The notes below the pieces were generated by a model. It was not told where the DNA came from. It saw nothing but the letters and a program-made list of their open reading frames with translations, and did no database searches. Both the position numbers and the translations under genes were made by a program. From positions 1-57,014 of the forward strand of contig NZ_JAQWCQ010000019.1 in assembly GCF_028705895.1 (NCBI RefSeq): a stretch of DNA of 57,014 bases. Reading direction: 5' to 3'. This DNA is from Massilibacteroides sp. (GTDB taxonomy: Bacteria > Bacteroidota > Bacteroidia > Bacteroidales > Tannerellaceae). Positions 18,536-25,702 of this stretch are shown piece after piece (positions within the stretch are counted from its first letter, which is position 1; each line of letters begins with the position of its first letter).

Positions 18536-18543
18536 TACCTTTG
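18536..18543 (+). promoter_or_regulatory. Predicted promoter of rhaR
   Basis: TACCTTTG matches the Bacteroidota -7 box, 37 bp before the rhaR start. It is back-to-back with the leftward promoter in the 85-bp divergent region. Confidence 0.5.
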
Positions 18544-18580
18544 CTTATGAAAATGATATTTAAACTATTAAATCTGACAC

Positions 18581-19468
18581 ATGGAGTTTACGCGGAAAGA
18601 CCAACTACATTACCTTCGCATCAATCCCAATGATGAGGATTGGGGAATAGTTGTGACAACCGTTGGCTATCAGTTTATACCGCAAAAAGGACAGTATCCG
18701 TTATCCAAACATCCGGATCAATATAATTTCAAACCACAAAACGGACGTACCTTAAATGAATATCAGTTAGTTTATATTACGAAAGGAAGCGGGTATTTTT
18801 CCTCTCAGTCTTGCGAAAAAGAACGAATTCACGCGGGAACTATGATACTCCTTTTTCCCGGAGAATGGCATAGCTATTATCCCGATCCGGACACGGGATG
18901 GGACGAATATTGGATTGGATTTAAAGGTCTTCATATTGACAGACGTGTAGAAAAGCAGTTTTTCACTAAAAAGAGGCCATTATATAAAATCGGTATCAGC
19001 GCTACTATTATTAATCTATATGAAGATATACTCAAATTAGCGTCAAAAGAAAAGTCAGGATACCAACAAATGGCCTCCAGCATCCTCCTTCATATTTTAG
19101 GATCAGTATATTATAAAGATAAGAATAACTCTTTTTCTGATCCGTATATTGTTGACAAGATCAACCAGGCACAGATTTTAATGAAGGAACAGGCTGAAAA
19201 CCCGATACAACCGGAAGAAGTAGCAGCACAGTTAGGTTTAGGTTATTCCTGGTTCAGACGTATGTTTAAAGAATACACAGGAGTATCTCCCAATCAATAT
19301 TTGCTACAACAAAAATTACTCCGCGCAAAAGAATTACTGACCACCACGCAATTGAACGTTTCCGAAATTGCCTATCAGCTTAAATTTGATAACACGGGAC
19401 AATTCTCTACCTTTTTCAAAAAACGTGAAGGTCTGACTCCTTCCGAATTTCGCGAAAGATCGCACTAA
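18581..19468 (+). CDS. rhaR: AraC-family regulator of rhamnose genes
   Basis: A 295-residue AraC/XylS regulator. The N-terminal half is a cupin-like sensor domain (NEYQLVYITKGSGYF, MILLFPGEWHSYYPD) and the C-terminal 100 residues contain two helix-turn-helix units: PEEVAAQLGLGYSWFRRMFKEYTG and the end motif VSEIAYQLKFDNTGQFSTFFKKREG (read as two parts). It is transcribed divergently from the rhamnose operon, which is the usual place for its activator. RhaR is known as a positive, rhamnose-responsive regulator in Bacteroides; that it does the same here is inference from position and family. Confidence 0.88.
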   Translation: MEFTRKDQLHYLRINPNDEDWGIVVTTVGYQFIPQKGQYPLSKHPDQYNFKPQNGRTLNEYQLVYITKGSGYFSSQSCEKERIHAGTMILLFPGEWHSYYPDPDTGWDEYWIGFKGLHIDRRVEKQFFTKKRPLYKIGISATIINLYEDILKLASKEKSGYQQMASSILLHILGSVYYKDKNNSFSDPYIVDKINQAQILMKEQAENPIQPEEVAAQLGLGYSWFRRMFKEYTGVSPNQYLLQQKLLRAKELLTTTQLNVSEIAYQLKFDNTGQFSTFFKKREGLTPSEFRERSH

Positions 19469-19882
19469 AACAATAGAATACGCATTATTGAACATTTTTC
19501 AAGTATTTAAGATAAGAGGTAATTATTACACATCATGTATTTTTGAAAAACAATAAATCGTTTTAAGCAATAAGGAAAGTCCTCTATTCAAAAGGACAAA
19601 AAGGGCTGTCAACAATGAGTTTCGACAGCCCTTCTCTATTCTTTATTAATACCCTTGATTTTGCTTCAATTTAGATTACTACCAAAAAAATCATTAATTG
19701 AGTAAAGACATATTTATCTTTACTCTTCTGTAATTCTCTTTTTAAGCAGTAAAAGGAGAAATAAATTATATAAAAAAAACACACGTCAACTCATGTAAAA
19801 GACTATTTAATGTTCAACTGTAGTTTTCCTTCTACTTCATTTTCCGACCTCTTACATTTTATTTAGCAGAATAATATGGCGA
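19469..19882. other. Intergenic region after rhaR
   Basis: About 410 AT-rich bases between rhaR and the convergent hipT-like gene. It contains the terminator at 19601 and no convincing gene or RNA. The GGAAAGTCC near 19573 has no surrounding RNase P-like structure. Confidence 0.6.
19601..19640 (+). terminator. Intrinsic terminator after rhaR
   Basis: Perfect 10-bp stem AAGGGCTGTC / GACAGCCCTT (19601-19610, 19624-19633), preceded by A-rich and followed by a pyrimidine-rich stretch (CTCTATTCTTT). Probably terminates rhaR and could also work for the opposite strand. Confidence 0.75.
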
Positions 19883-20893
19883 TTATCGCATACATAAAAA
19901 GCTGTTGATTCTTGATTTATACATTCGTTTGTATTCTTTCTTAAGTGCTTCAGACAGAAAAGAATTTTCAATCAGTTCATCAATATGTGGATATACAGTA
20001 CAAAACTTATCGAGCAATCCACTTACCAAATTAGTAGGTAAATTGATTATTTCTCCAAACACTTGAAATGTTTTTCCTATTACTGCTGATGAAATACCAA
20101 AATACTCCGGTTTGGGTTTTGAAAAAAGCCCTTTGCTTAATGCAAAAATACTATCGTCAACATGAATATGCGTGTTAAGCAAGTCATAAGCCGGAGATAG
20201 ACGAAATTTACCATTCTTGTCTTCCAGCATGGAAAAATTCTTTAAATGGGCATCGCCGTTACAAAATACAAAATTGAATAAAAGCAATTCAAAGAATCGC
20301 AATTTATCTACTTGTGGAACAGAACTGTATTTATCAATAAGTCCTGCACATTCTTCATAAGAAAGGTTTGAATATTTATAATTCGATCCGCCATTCTTTC
20401 TTGTTAGTCCCGCCAAAGAAGCAAAATCTTCTTTTAATAGCTTCTTTCCATTGAGAATGTCGAACCTGCCTGTAATGTAAGCAGCAGAACCATCTTTGAA
20501 GAAACACAGGCCATTAAGAGCCGTTGGAATACCATATACCTGAGCTGCTATTTGCATGCTCAAATGCTCATTCGCCGGACAAAATTCTTTGTTACGAAGA
20601 TTGTTGGGGATTGGTTTGAGAATATATTCTCCTTGTTCGTCAATCTTTGTCAGATGTAATACCCCTTCATTCGCAATTACCGAATATTTGATCTGAACAC
20701 CGGATACAGAGATTCGTTTGCTGTTATCCGTAAAAAAGTCTATAGTCTCATTATCATCAAATCGTTCATAAGGTAGTTTTTCAGAAATTTGTTTCCCTTT
20801 AAAGAGCATCTTTAATGCTTTTTTTGAATAACCGGATTCTCCTTTGCATTCGAATAAAAGAGAGGGACAAATATGTAATGTTTCTTCTATCAT
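19883..20893 (-). CDS. HipT-like serine/threonine kinase toxin (HipA core without N-subdomain)
   Basis: HipA-family kinase of 336 residues. It lacks the N-terminal subdomain found in single-chain HipA, which is encoded separately just upstream. Kinase features are present: glycine-rich loop with SVSG (62-65), which resembles the S-x-S autophosphorylation loop of HipT; ATP-binding Lys93 in YILKPI; YITGRFD; the catalytic loop NGDAHLKNFS with Asp214; and metal-binding Asp237 in SPAYDLLN. Its ATG overlaps the upstream stop by four bases (ATGA), so translation is coupled. HipT in E. coli O127 phosphorylates tryptophanyl-tRNA synthetase; the target here is unknown. An intact active site suggests a functional toxin. 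Confidence 0.85.
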   Translation of the reverse strand: MIEETLHICPSLLFECKGESGYSKKALKMLFKGKQISEKLPYERFDDNETIDFFTDNSKRISVSGVQIKYSVIANEGVLHLTKIDEQGEYILKPIPNNLRNKEFCPANEHLSMQIAAQVYGIPTALNGLCFFKDGSAAYITGRFDILNGKKLLKEDFASLAGLTRKNGGSNYKYSNLSYEECAGLIDKYSSVPQVDKLRFFELLLFNFVFCNGDAHLKNFSMLEDKNGKFRLSPAYDLLNTHIHVDDSIFALSKGLFSKPKPEYFGISSAVIGKTFQVFGEIINLPTNLVSGLLDKFCTVYPHIDELIENSFLSEALKKEYKRMYKSRINSFLCMR

Positions 20894-21231
20894 ATTTCAA
20901 TGGGTTTAACGGTTATAGCTCCAATTGTATCAGTATGTCCTGTTGCTGATAAAATTCCGAAATCGTCATTTTCATCGATACGTAGGTTTCTTGCCTGAAT
21001 AATACGGTTATCCCCCTCGGATGTCATATTAAAAAAAACGGGAAATAGAAAAGATGATAAATACTCCTGCTTATTTTTAGGCATAGTTAATGACACAGGA
21101 GGGGCATCACGATCATTATAATAATCGTCGTTATAACGGAAAGAATAGTGCTCATTATCTATTTCCTTTAAGATTCCGGCATATCTACCTTTTATGTAAA
21201 CTTCAACAGATCTACTCATTACTGTTATCAT
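20890..21231 (-). CDS. HipS-like protein (HipA N-subdomain as separate gene)
   Basis: A 113-residue protein matching the N-terminal subdomain of HipA (couple_hipA type), with PVSLTMPKNKQEY, SSFLFPVFFNMTSEGDN and the DFGILSATGHTDTIGAI ending. In the tripartite HipBST system the equivalent HipS protein is the component that neutralises HipT, unlike classical HipBA where HipB does so. It overlaps hipB upstream and hipT downstream by four bases each (ATGA at both). The first ATG at 21231 is kept because of the overlap, though MSRSVEV at 21219 is possible. A simple frameshift of a normal hipA is unlikely because both joints have clean ATGA start-stop signals. Confidence 0.83.
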   Translation of the reverse strand: MITVMSRSVEVYIKGRYAGILKEIDNEHYSFRYNDDYYNDRDAPPVSLTMPKNKQEYLSSFLFPVFFNMTSEGDNRIIQARNLRIDENDDFGILSATGHTDTIGAITVKPIEI

Positions 21232-21422
21232 TTAATGGTTATATCAAGTCCCAAAGTTTTCAAGACACTGTAGAGAACGCTGAATCGTGGGTTTCCTGTA
21301 CCACGTTCTAAACGAACAAGAGCATTGATGCCTATATTAGCCAAAGCCGCAAGCGTTGTTTGATCTATTTTCAGATCTTTACGTCTTTCTCTAATCAATT
21401 TTCCTATTTCTGCCAAATCCAT
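21228..21422 (-). CDS. HipB-like XRE-family regulator (64 aa)
   Basis: Small Cro/C1-type helix-turn-helix protein: IGKLIRERRKDLKIDQTTLA, then LANIGINALVRLERG and a short tail ending TLGLDITIK. It is shorter than E. coli HipB and lacks a C-terminal extension. As first gene of the operon it probably represses it by binding the palindromes at 21425, 21485 and 21546, one of which starts only three bases before its own ATG. Role as antitoxin partner or simple repressor cannot be decided from sequence. Confidence 0.85.
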   Translation of the reverse strand: MDLAEIGKLIRERRKDLKIDQTTLAALANIGINALVRLERGTGNPRFSVLYSVLKTLGLDITIK

Positions 21423-21424
21423 AA

Positions 21425-21442
21425 TTCACTGTTTACGGTGAT
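21425..21442. promoter_or_regulatory. HipB operator candidate O1
   Basis: TTCACTGTTTACGGTGAT, an imperfect TTCAC-N8-GTGAA palindrome that ends three bases from the hipB start codon on the transcribed strand, so binding would overlap the translation initiation region of DNA. Confidence 0.6.
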
Positions 21443-21482
21443 TTTAGACAAAATTAGAATAATTACTTGACACAAACAAGCA

Positions 21483-21504
21483 AATTCACCATATATAGTG
21501 AATT
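21483..21504. promoter_or_regulatory. HipB operator candidate O2
   Basis: The core TTCACCATATATAGTGAA (21485-21502) with AA/TT flanks forms a near-perfect palindrome. Same half-sites as O1 and O3; starts 60 bp from O1. Confidence 0.72.
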
Positions 21505-21540
21505 GGGGTGTTTTTCAAATATTCAATAAGATGAAATAAA

Positions 21541-21568
21541 CTATTTTCACCATATATGGTGAAAATAG
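21541..21568. promoter_or_regulatory. HipB operator candidate O3
   Basis: A 28-bp perfect palindrome whose core is TTCACCATATATGGTGAA (21546-21563), flanked by CTATT and AATAG. Starts 61 bp from O2. The strongest of the three sites. Confidence 0.75.
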
Positions 21569-22314
21569 ACAAGTGGATCAAGCGTAATTCCTATACAAAA
21601 AGATTTCTAAATTTATAATTTTTACGACCTCTGTACTAATGTAAGCAGTACAGGCTGAATATGTTATATTCTTGATGTTTGAAAGAGAGATGTCCACCGG
21701 GAAAATTCACTGATCCAAAGCGGGTCAATCCGAACCTCCAGTTGTTATAACACTTGGATTATATCGTATTTAATGGGATTATCTCGATAGGTTAGAACAA
21801 ATCGTGGACAGCAAACATAAGAAGGTAAAAGAAAAAAAACAAAATAATAGCAAATTTTGTCTTTTTCCAGACAAATTGTTATCAACCTTAGCAGAACTGT
21901 TTTGACGCATTTTATTAAACAAAAGGACAAAAAATATACCCGAAAAATAAATGCTGAAAAACCATATTTAAAATGCGCGATACGGCATGTCTATTTTCCC
22001 GGGTTATCGAAATTGAACAAAAAAAGGCAATAAAAAAAATCTTCCTATTCTTTTTGGAAAAAGATTCTATTATTTTTTTGAAAACAAAGGATATTTTTCA
22101 GAAAATAACCTTTTAATTTCGGCAAAAAATGGACAATTTTAGTCAATATCCAATATTTATTGGTCTAAAACGGTATTGAAAAATAAAAAAACAAGAATGG
22201 ACATTTTTTACGCGTAAGTAAAAGGATGGAAAAAGTAGCTATTTGTCAAAATGAAACACAGAAATATCAAAGGAGAGTAACGGATTCGCATTCGTCTGCA
22301 AAAGTTCTAAAAAC
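21569..22314. other. Gene-free AT-rich region
   Basis: About 750 bases upstream of the hip operon with no credible gene on either strand. A more GC-rich patch near 21690-21745 (TCCACCGGGAAAATTCACTG, then CCAAAGCGGGTCAATCCG) stands out from the very AT-rich surroundings and might be a remnant of an insertion sequence. No inverted repeat ends or target duplication are visible. Confidence 0.5.
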
Positions 22315-22315
22315 A

Positions 22316-22358
22316 AAAAAAACGGACTGTTCCTCAAAAAGGAACAATCCGTTTTTTT
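22316..22358 (-). terminator. Intrinsic terminator of the phosphosugar mutase gene
   Basis: Stem of about 19 bp with one mismatch (22316-22334 pairing with 22340-22358), containing CGGA/TCCG and GTTCC/GGAAC and flanked by long A and T runs on either side. It is 15 bp past the stop at 22374 and is symmetrical enough to act in both directions. Confidence 0.88.
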
Positions 22359-22373
22359 AGTATGCTAAGTCAA

Positions 22374-24122
22374 TCAGATACCTAAGGATTGTTTTATCTG
22401 ATTGATTTTTTCTTTTGCCTTTTCTTCTGCTTCCGGAATATCTTCTAAGCTTTTCACAGGGAAATGAACCTCGCAGTAAAATTTAATCTTAGGCTCGGTT
22501 CCGGATGGTCTGATAGACACTTTCGTCCTATCTTCAGTAAAGTATTGCAACACGTTGGACGTTGTAGGCATATCCAACGTAATCGTTTCATTGTCAAGGA
22601 AACTATATCCTTTCAATGAAGTATAATCATGCATTAGGGTGACTTTCGATCCGGCAATCTCCGTCAATGGATTTTCACGGTAATGCTTCATCATTGCTTC
22701 GATTTCTTCTGCCCCACTCTTTCCTTTCTTTACAACAGAAATACCTTCTTCTTTTGAGTAGCCGTATTTTACATAAATCTGCAATAACAGTTGATACAAT
22801 GAAAGCCCCTGATCTTTTGCCCAGGCAGTCATTTCAGCCAGAATTGCACAGGCAGAAACAGCATCTTTATCTCTTACAAAGTCTTCACAAAGGAATCCGT
22901 AACTTTCTTCACCGCCACCGATATAAGACTTCTTGCCTTCGTTCTTTTTCATCACGTCTGCAATCCACTTAAATCCGGTATATACATCGTACATTTCAAC
23001 GCCGTTTAGCTCAGCTATTGTACGTATGGTTTCAGTCGAAACAATTGTTTTAACAATATATTCCTGGCCTTTGATCTTTCCCAACTCCTTCCAGCGAGTG
23101 ATCAGATAGTAAACGAATAACAAAGCTGTCTGGTTGCCATTCAGCAAAATCCATTCGCCGGCTTCATTCTTTACAGCAGCTCCAACGCGGTCGGCATCCG
23201 GGTCTGAGGCAAGCACGAGTTCGGCATCTGTTTCTTTTGCCTTAGCAACAGCCAATGCCAATGCAGCAGGTTCTTCCGGGTTTGGAGAAATAACTGTTGG
23301 AAAATCACCACTAACAACATCCTGTTCGGGTACATTAATAATATTCGTAAATCCAAAGGCTCTCAATGCGGCCGGAACAAGACGAACACCAGTACCGTGA
23401 ATTGGCGTATAAACAATCTTCAAATCATGGTGTCTCCGGATAGCTTCTTTTGAAAGAGAGATTGTGGTCAAATCCTTAATATATTGATCGTCTATCTCCT
23501 TTCCTATAATTTCAATCAGATCTTTATTGCCTTTAAATTTAATTTCGGAAGCGTTTCTGATCTTATTAACTTCAGCAATCGTATTTTTATCGTGCGGAGT
23601 AATCATTTGTGCACCATCATCCCAATAAGCTTTATAGCCATTATATTCTTTGGGATTGTGCGAAGCCGTCAAGATAACACCACTCTGACAACCAAGTTTA
23701 CGAATGGCATAAGAAACTTCAGGTGTAGGGCGCAAATCATCGAAAAGATAGACTTTAATGCCGTTAGCAGAAAAGATATCAGCAGAAATTTCCGCAAACT
23801 TCCGACTATTATTCCGACAGTCATGTCCGATTACGACTTTTATCTGATCTAAGTTTTCAAATTCTTTTTTCAGATAGTTGGAAAGACCTTGCGTAGCAGC
23901 ACCAACCGTATATTTATTCATCCGGTTCGTTCCAGTTCCCATAATACCTCTCAGCCCTCCGGTACCGAACTCAAGATCCTTGTAAAAGGACTCGATCAGC
24001 TCTGTTGAGTCTTCATTGTCAAGCATTGCCTGTACCTGTGCCCGCGTTTCTTCATCATAACTATCTGTCAGCCATACCTGGGCCTTACTTTTTACCGTGT
24101 CGATCAAACCGTTACTTCCCAT
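22374..24122 (-). CDS. Phosphoglucomutase/phosphomannomutase (582 aa)
   Basis: Alpha-D-phosphohexomutase that interconverts sugar 1- and 6-phosphates, probably glucose, giving glucose 1-phosphate for glycogen and nucleotide sugars. All four family motifs are present: active serine loop ILTASHNPKEYNGYK, metal-binding DPDADRVG, sugar-binding GGEESYGFL and phosphate-binding RPSGTEPKIKFY. Length and N-terminus (ARVWLT-like QVWLTDSYDEETR) fit the PgcA-type two-substrate enzymes. A single gene with its own promoter and terminator. Substrate preference glucose versus mannose is not resolved. Confidence 0.94.
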   Translation of the reverse strand: MGSNGLIDTVKSKAQVWLTDSYDEETRAQVQAMLDNEDSTELIESFYKDLEFGTGGLRGIMGTGTNRMNKYTVGAATQGLSNYLKKEFENLDQIKVVIGHDCRNNSRKFAEISADIFSANGIKVYLFDDLRPTPEVSYAIRKLGCQSGVILTASHNPKEYNGYKAYWDDGAQMITPHDKNTIAEVNKIRNASEIKFKGNKDLIEIIGKEIDDQYIKDLTTISLSKEAIRRHHDLKIVYTPIHGTGVRLVPAALRAFGFTNIINVPEQDVVSGDFPTVISPNPEEPAALALAVAKAKETDAELVLASDPDADRVGAAVKNEAGEWILLNGNQTALLFVYYLITRWKELGKIKGQEYIVKTIVSTETIRTIAELNGVEMYDVYTGFKWIADVMKKNEGKKSYIGGGEESYGFLCEDFVRDKDAVSACAILAEMTAWAKDQGLSLYQLLLQIYVKYGYSKEEGISVVKKGKSGAEEIEAMMKHYRENPLTEIAGSKVTLMHDYTSLKGYSFLDNETITLDMPTTSNVLQYFTEDRTKVSIRPSGTEPKIKFYCEVHFPVKSLEDIPEAEEKAKEKINQIKQSLGI

Positions 24123-24172
24123 TTCTGTATATAAATTATTAAGATTATTATATGCTTTTTATTTCAGACAAA

Positions 24173-24202
24173 CAAATATACAAATTAATTAAGCGACACC
24201 AA
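24173..24202 (-). promoter_or_regulatory. Predicted promoter of the phosphosugar mutase gene
   Basis: On the minus strand TTG, 19 bases, then TATATTTG: a full match to the Bacteroidota -33/-7 arrangement, about 50 bp before the start codon. Confidence 0.7.
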
Positions 24203-24456
24203 TTTTCTCCCGACATAATTACCTGCACCGGATATATATAATTTTTTCTTTGAGATGGGGGGTGATTTTTTTCGAAAATCATCCCGATAAAACTCGTTCC
24301 TCGTTTATGTCAGCTCTGTAAAGTAATAAATATAGAAAAACAAGATAAATAGATGAATTTGGCGAGTTTTTTTGTTTTTTCGAGAATTCATCTTGGCTTG
24401 TTGTTGTTCTCTAATTGTCTTGAAAGGATTATCTGTTTTTATGGTATAAAATTCAC

Positions 24457-24464
24457 TATATTTG
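24457..24464 (+). promoter_or_regulatory. Predicted promoter of the HTH-ATPase-TOPRIM trio
   Basis: TATATTTG, a perfect -7 box, 51 bp before the chosen start of the HTH gene. No strong -33 element. Confidence 0.6.
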
Positions 24465-24515
24465 TAGACTGTATTTATAGCGCATGGATTTGTGTATTAC
24501 AGAAAACGTAAACTT

Positions 24516-24731
24516 ATGGAGTTAAATCGAATAAAAGAAGTACTTGATAAAAAGGGGATTAAACAAACTTGGCTTGCTGAAAAGCTCAATAAAAGCTTTA
24601 GTATGGTTAATGCCTACGCCTGTAATCGTAAACAGCCGAGTTTAGAGGTACTGAATCAGATTGCTGAAATTCTGCAGGTAGATGTAAAGGATTTGATTAT
24701 TAGCAAAGTGAAAAGAATGCCATTGATATGA
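24516..24731 (+). CDS. XRE-family HTH regulator (71 aa)
   Basis: Small Cro/C1-type DNA-binding protein. I chose the ATG at 24516 (MELNRIKEVLDKKGIKQTWL), the usual beginning of this subfamily; an upstream GTG at 24492 would add eight residues. The helix-turn-helix covers QTWLAEKLNKSFSMVNAY, followed by RKQPSLEVLNQIAEILQVD. Small regulators of this type in Bacteroidota often accompany restriction or other defence genes. Its stop overlaps the ATPase start by four bases (ATGA), so it is the first gene of a translationally coupled trio and probably its repressor. Confidence 0.85.
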   Translation: MELNRIKEVLDKKGIKQTWLAEKLNKSFSMVNAYACNRKQPSLEVLNQIAEILQVDVKDLIISKVKRMPLI

Positions 24732-25702
24732 CAACAAAAATTGAAATAAAGAATTTCAAGTCGATCAAGCATATCGTACTTGAAGACTGCAAGCGAATAA
24801 ATCTGCTCATAGGAAAACCCAATGTAGGGAAAAGCAATATTTTGGAAGCTTTAACCTCATTCAGTTTGCCATACGCGAGATATACGAACAATAAATCTCT
24901 CCAACAATTTATTCGTTGCGAAAATGAATCCGAATTATTCTATAATGGTGATACAAAACAAACCGTTGAGATTAAGACTGACTCGGATATGTTCGTATAT
25001 AAAGCAAGTCAAACCAGTTTTGTGTCTCGATTAAATGGATTTCTCAATGATAAGTCAGTGGTTGAATTGACGGGATTGAAAATAAAGCAAACGGGGTCCG
25101 AAATGCCAAATAAAGATGTGAGAAGCTATTTCTTCCCTACGTCATTCCAGTTTGAGAACACAGGCGTTAAATTTTTGCAACCGACAACTGGTTGTAATGT
25201 ATCATCGGTGTTGGACTCCTTAGAAATTGTCAAAAAAGAGATTTCAGAGACTCTTTCCCTATACGGTCTTAAACTCTCTTTTGACAAAGCCAGCCAGCAG
25301 ATAAAACTATTGAAAGACGTATCCGGAGATAGCATTTACCTTGTTCCGTTTAATTCGATTGCTGATACTTTACAACGAATTATCTTCTACAAAACAGCTA
25401 TCGCAAGCAATAAGAATGCGATTCTGACATTCGAAGAGCCGGAAGCACATGCTTACCCTCCATATATCTCAAAAATCACGACGGATATCGTCCATTCTGA
25501 ATCGAATCAGTTTTTTATTACAACGCACAGTCCTTATGTCTTGAATGAATTCTTGGAAAATAAGAAGGACGATTTAGCTATTTATCTTGTTGATTTTAAG
25601 GATGGGGAAACGAAAATCAAAGGACTTACGAAAGAAGAACTTGATAGAGTGTCGCAGTTTGGAGTGGATTTATTCTTTAACTCGGAAATATTCTTGGATT
25701 GA
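24728..25702 (+). CDS. AAA ATPase, OLD/ABC-like (324 aa)
   Basis: ATPase of the AAA_15/AAA_21 type, related to the ATPase half of OLD-family proteins. It opens with IEIKNFKSIKHIVLED, then Walker A GKPNVGKS (residues 29-36). The C-terminal half has Walker B ILTFEEPEAHAYP (232-244) and the switch histidine in FITTHSPYVLNEF (His267). A weak signature equivalent is NSIADTLQR (209-217). No nuclease domain is fused: the next gene, overlapping by one base, has features of that missing part. Such split ATPase/TOPRIM pairs occur in anti-phage systems such as PARIS. Function here is inferred. Confidence 0.85.
   Translation: MTTKIEIKNFKSIKHIVLEDCKRINLLIGKPNVGKSNILEALTSFSLPYARYTNNKSLQQFIRCENESELFYNGDTKQTVEIKTDSDMFVYKASQTSFVSRLNGFLNDKSVVELTGLKIKQTGSEMPNKDVRSYFFPTSFQFENTGVKFLQPTTGCNVSSVLDSLEIVKKEISETLSLYGLKLSFDKASQQIKLLKDVSGDSIYLVPFNSIADTLQRIIFYKTAIASNKNAILTFEEPEAHAYPPYISKITTDIVHSESNQFFITTHSPYVLNEFLENKKDDLAIYLVDFKDGETKIKGLTKEELDRVSQFGVDLFFNSEIFLD

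Larger units (their letters stand above)
24123..24515. other. Intergenic region between divergent genes
   Basis: About 390 bases holding the leftward promoter at 24173, the rightward promoter at 24457, a G-rich hairpin (24259-24285, GGGTGATTTT pairing with AAAATCATCC through one G-T) and a 9-bp inverted repeat AGATGAATT/AATTCATCT (24351-24359, 24385-24393). No gene seen. Confidence 0.5.

Noticed and set aside
19560-19600. GGAAAGTCC stretch resembling the RNase P RNA core
   Set aside because: None of the other RNase P elements or a long closing helix surround it, and the flanks are a short stem and the rhaR terminator.
20890-21231. hipA broken by a frameshift
   Set aside because: Both junctions are clean ATGA overlaps and the two parts match the HipS/HipT division, so a natural split is more likely.
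21745-21930. A 61-codon open frame in the gene-free region
   Set aside because: Composition looks random (long hydrophobic and Cys-rich runs without signal or motif) and no promoter is seen.
24259-24285. Hairpin as a terminator or riboswitch
   Set aside because: It is upstream of both divergent genes, outside the likely leader of either, and has no known riboswitch core.
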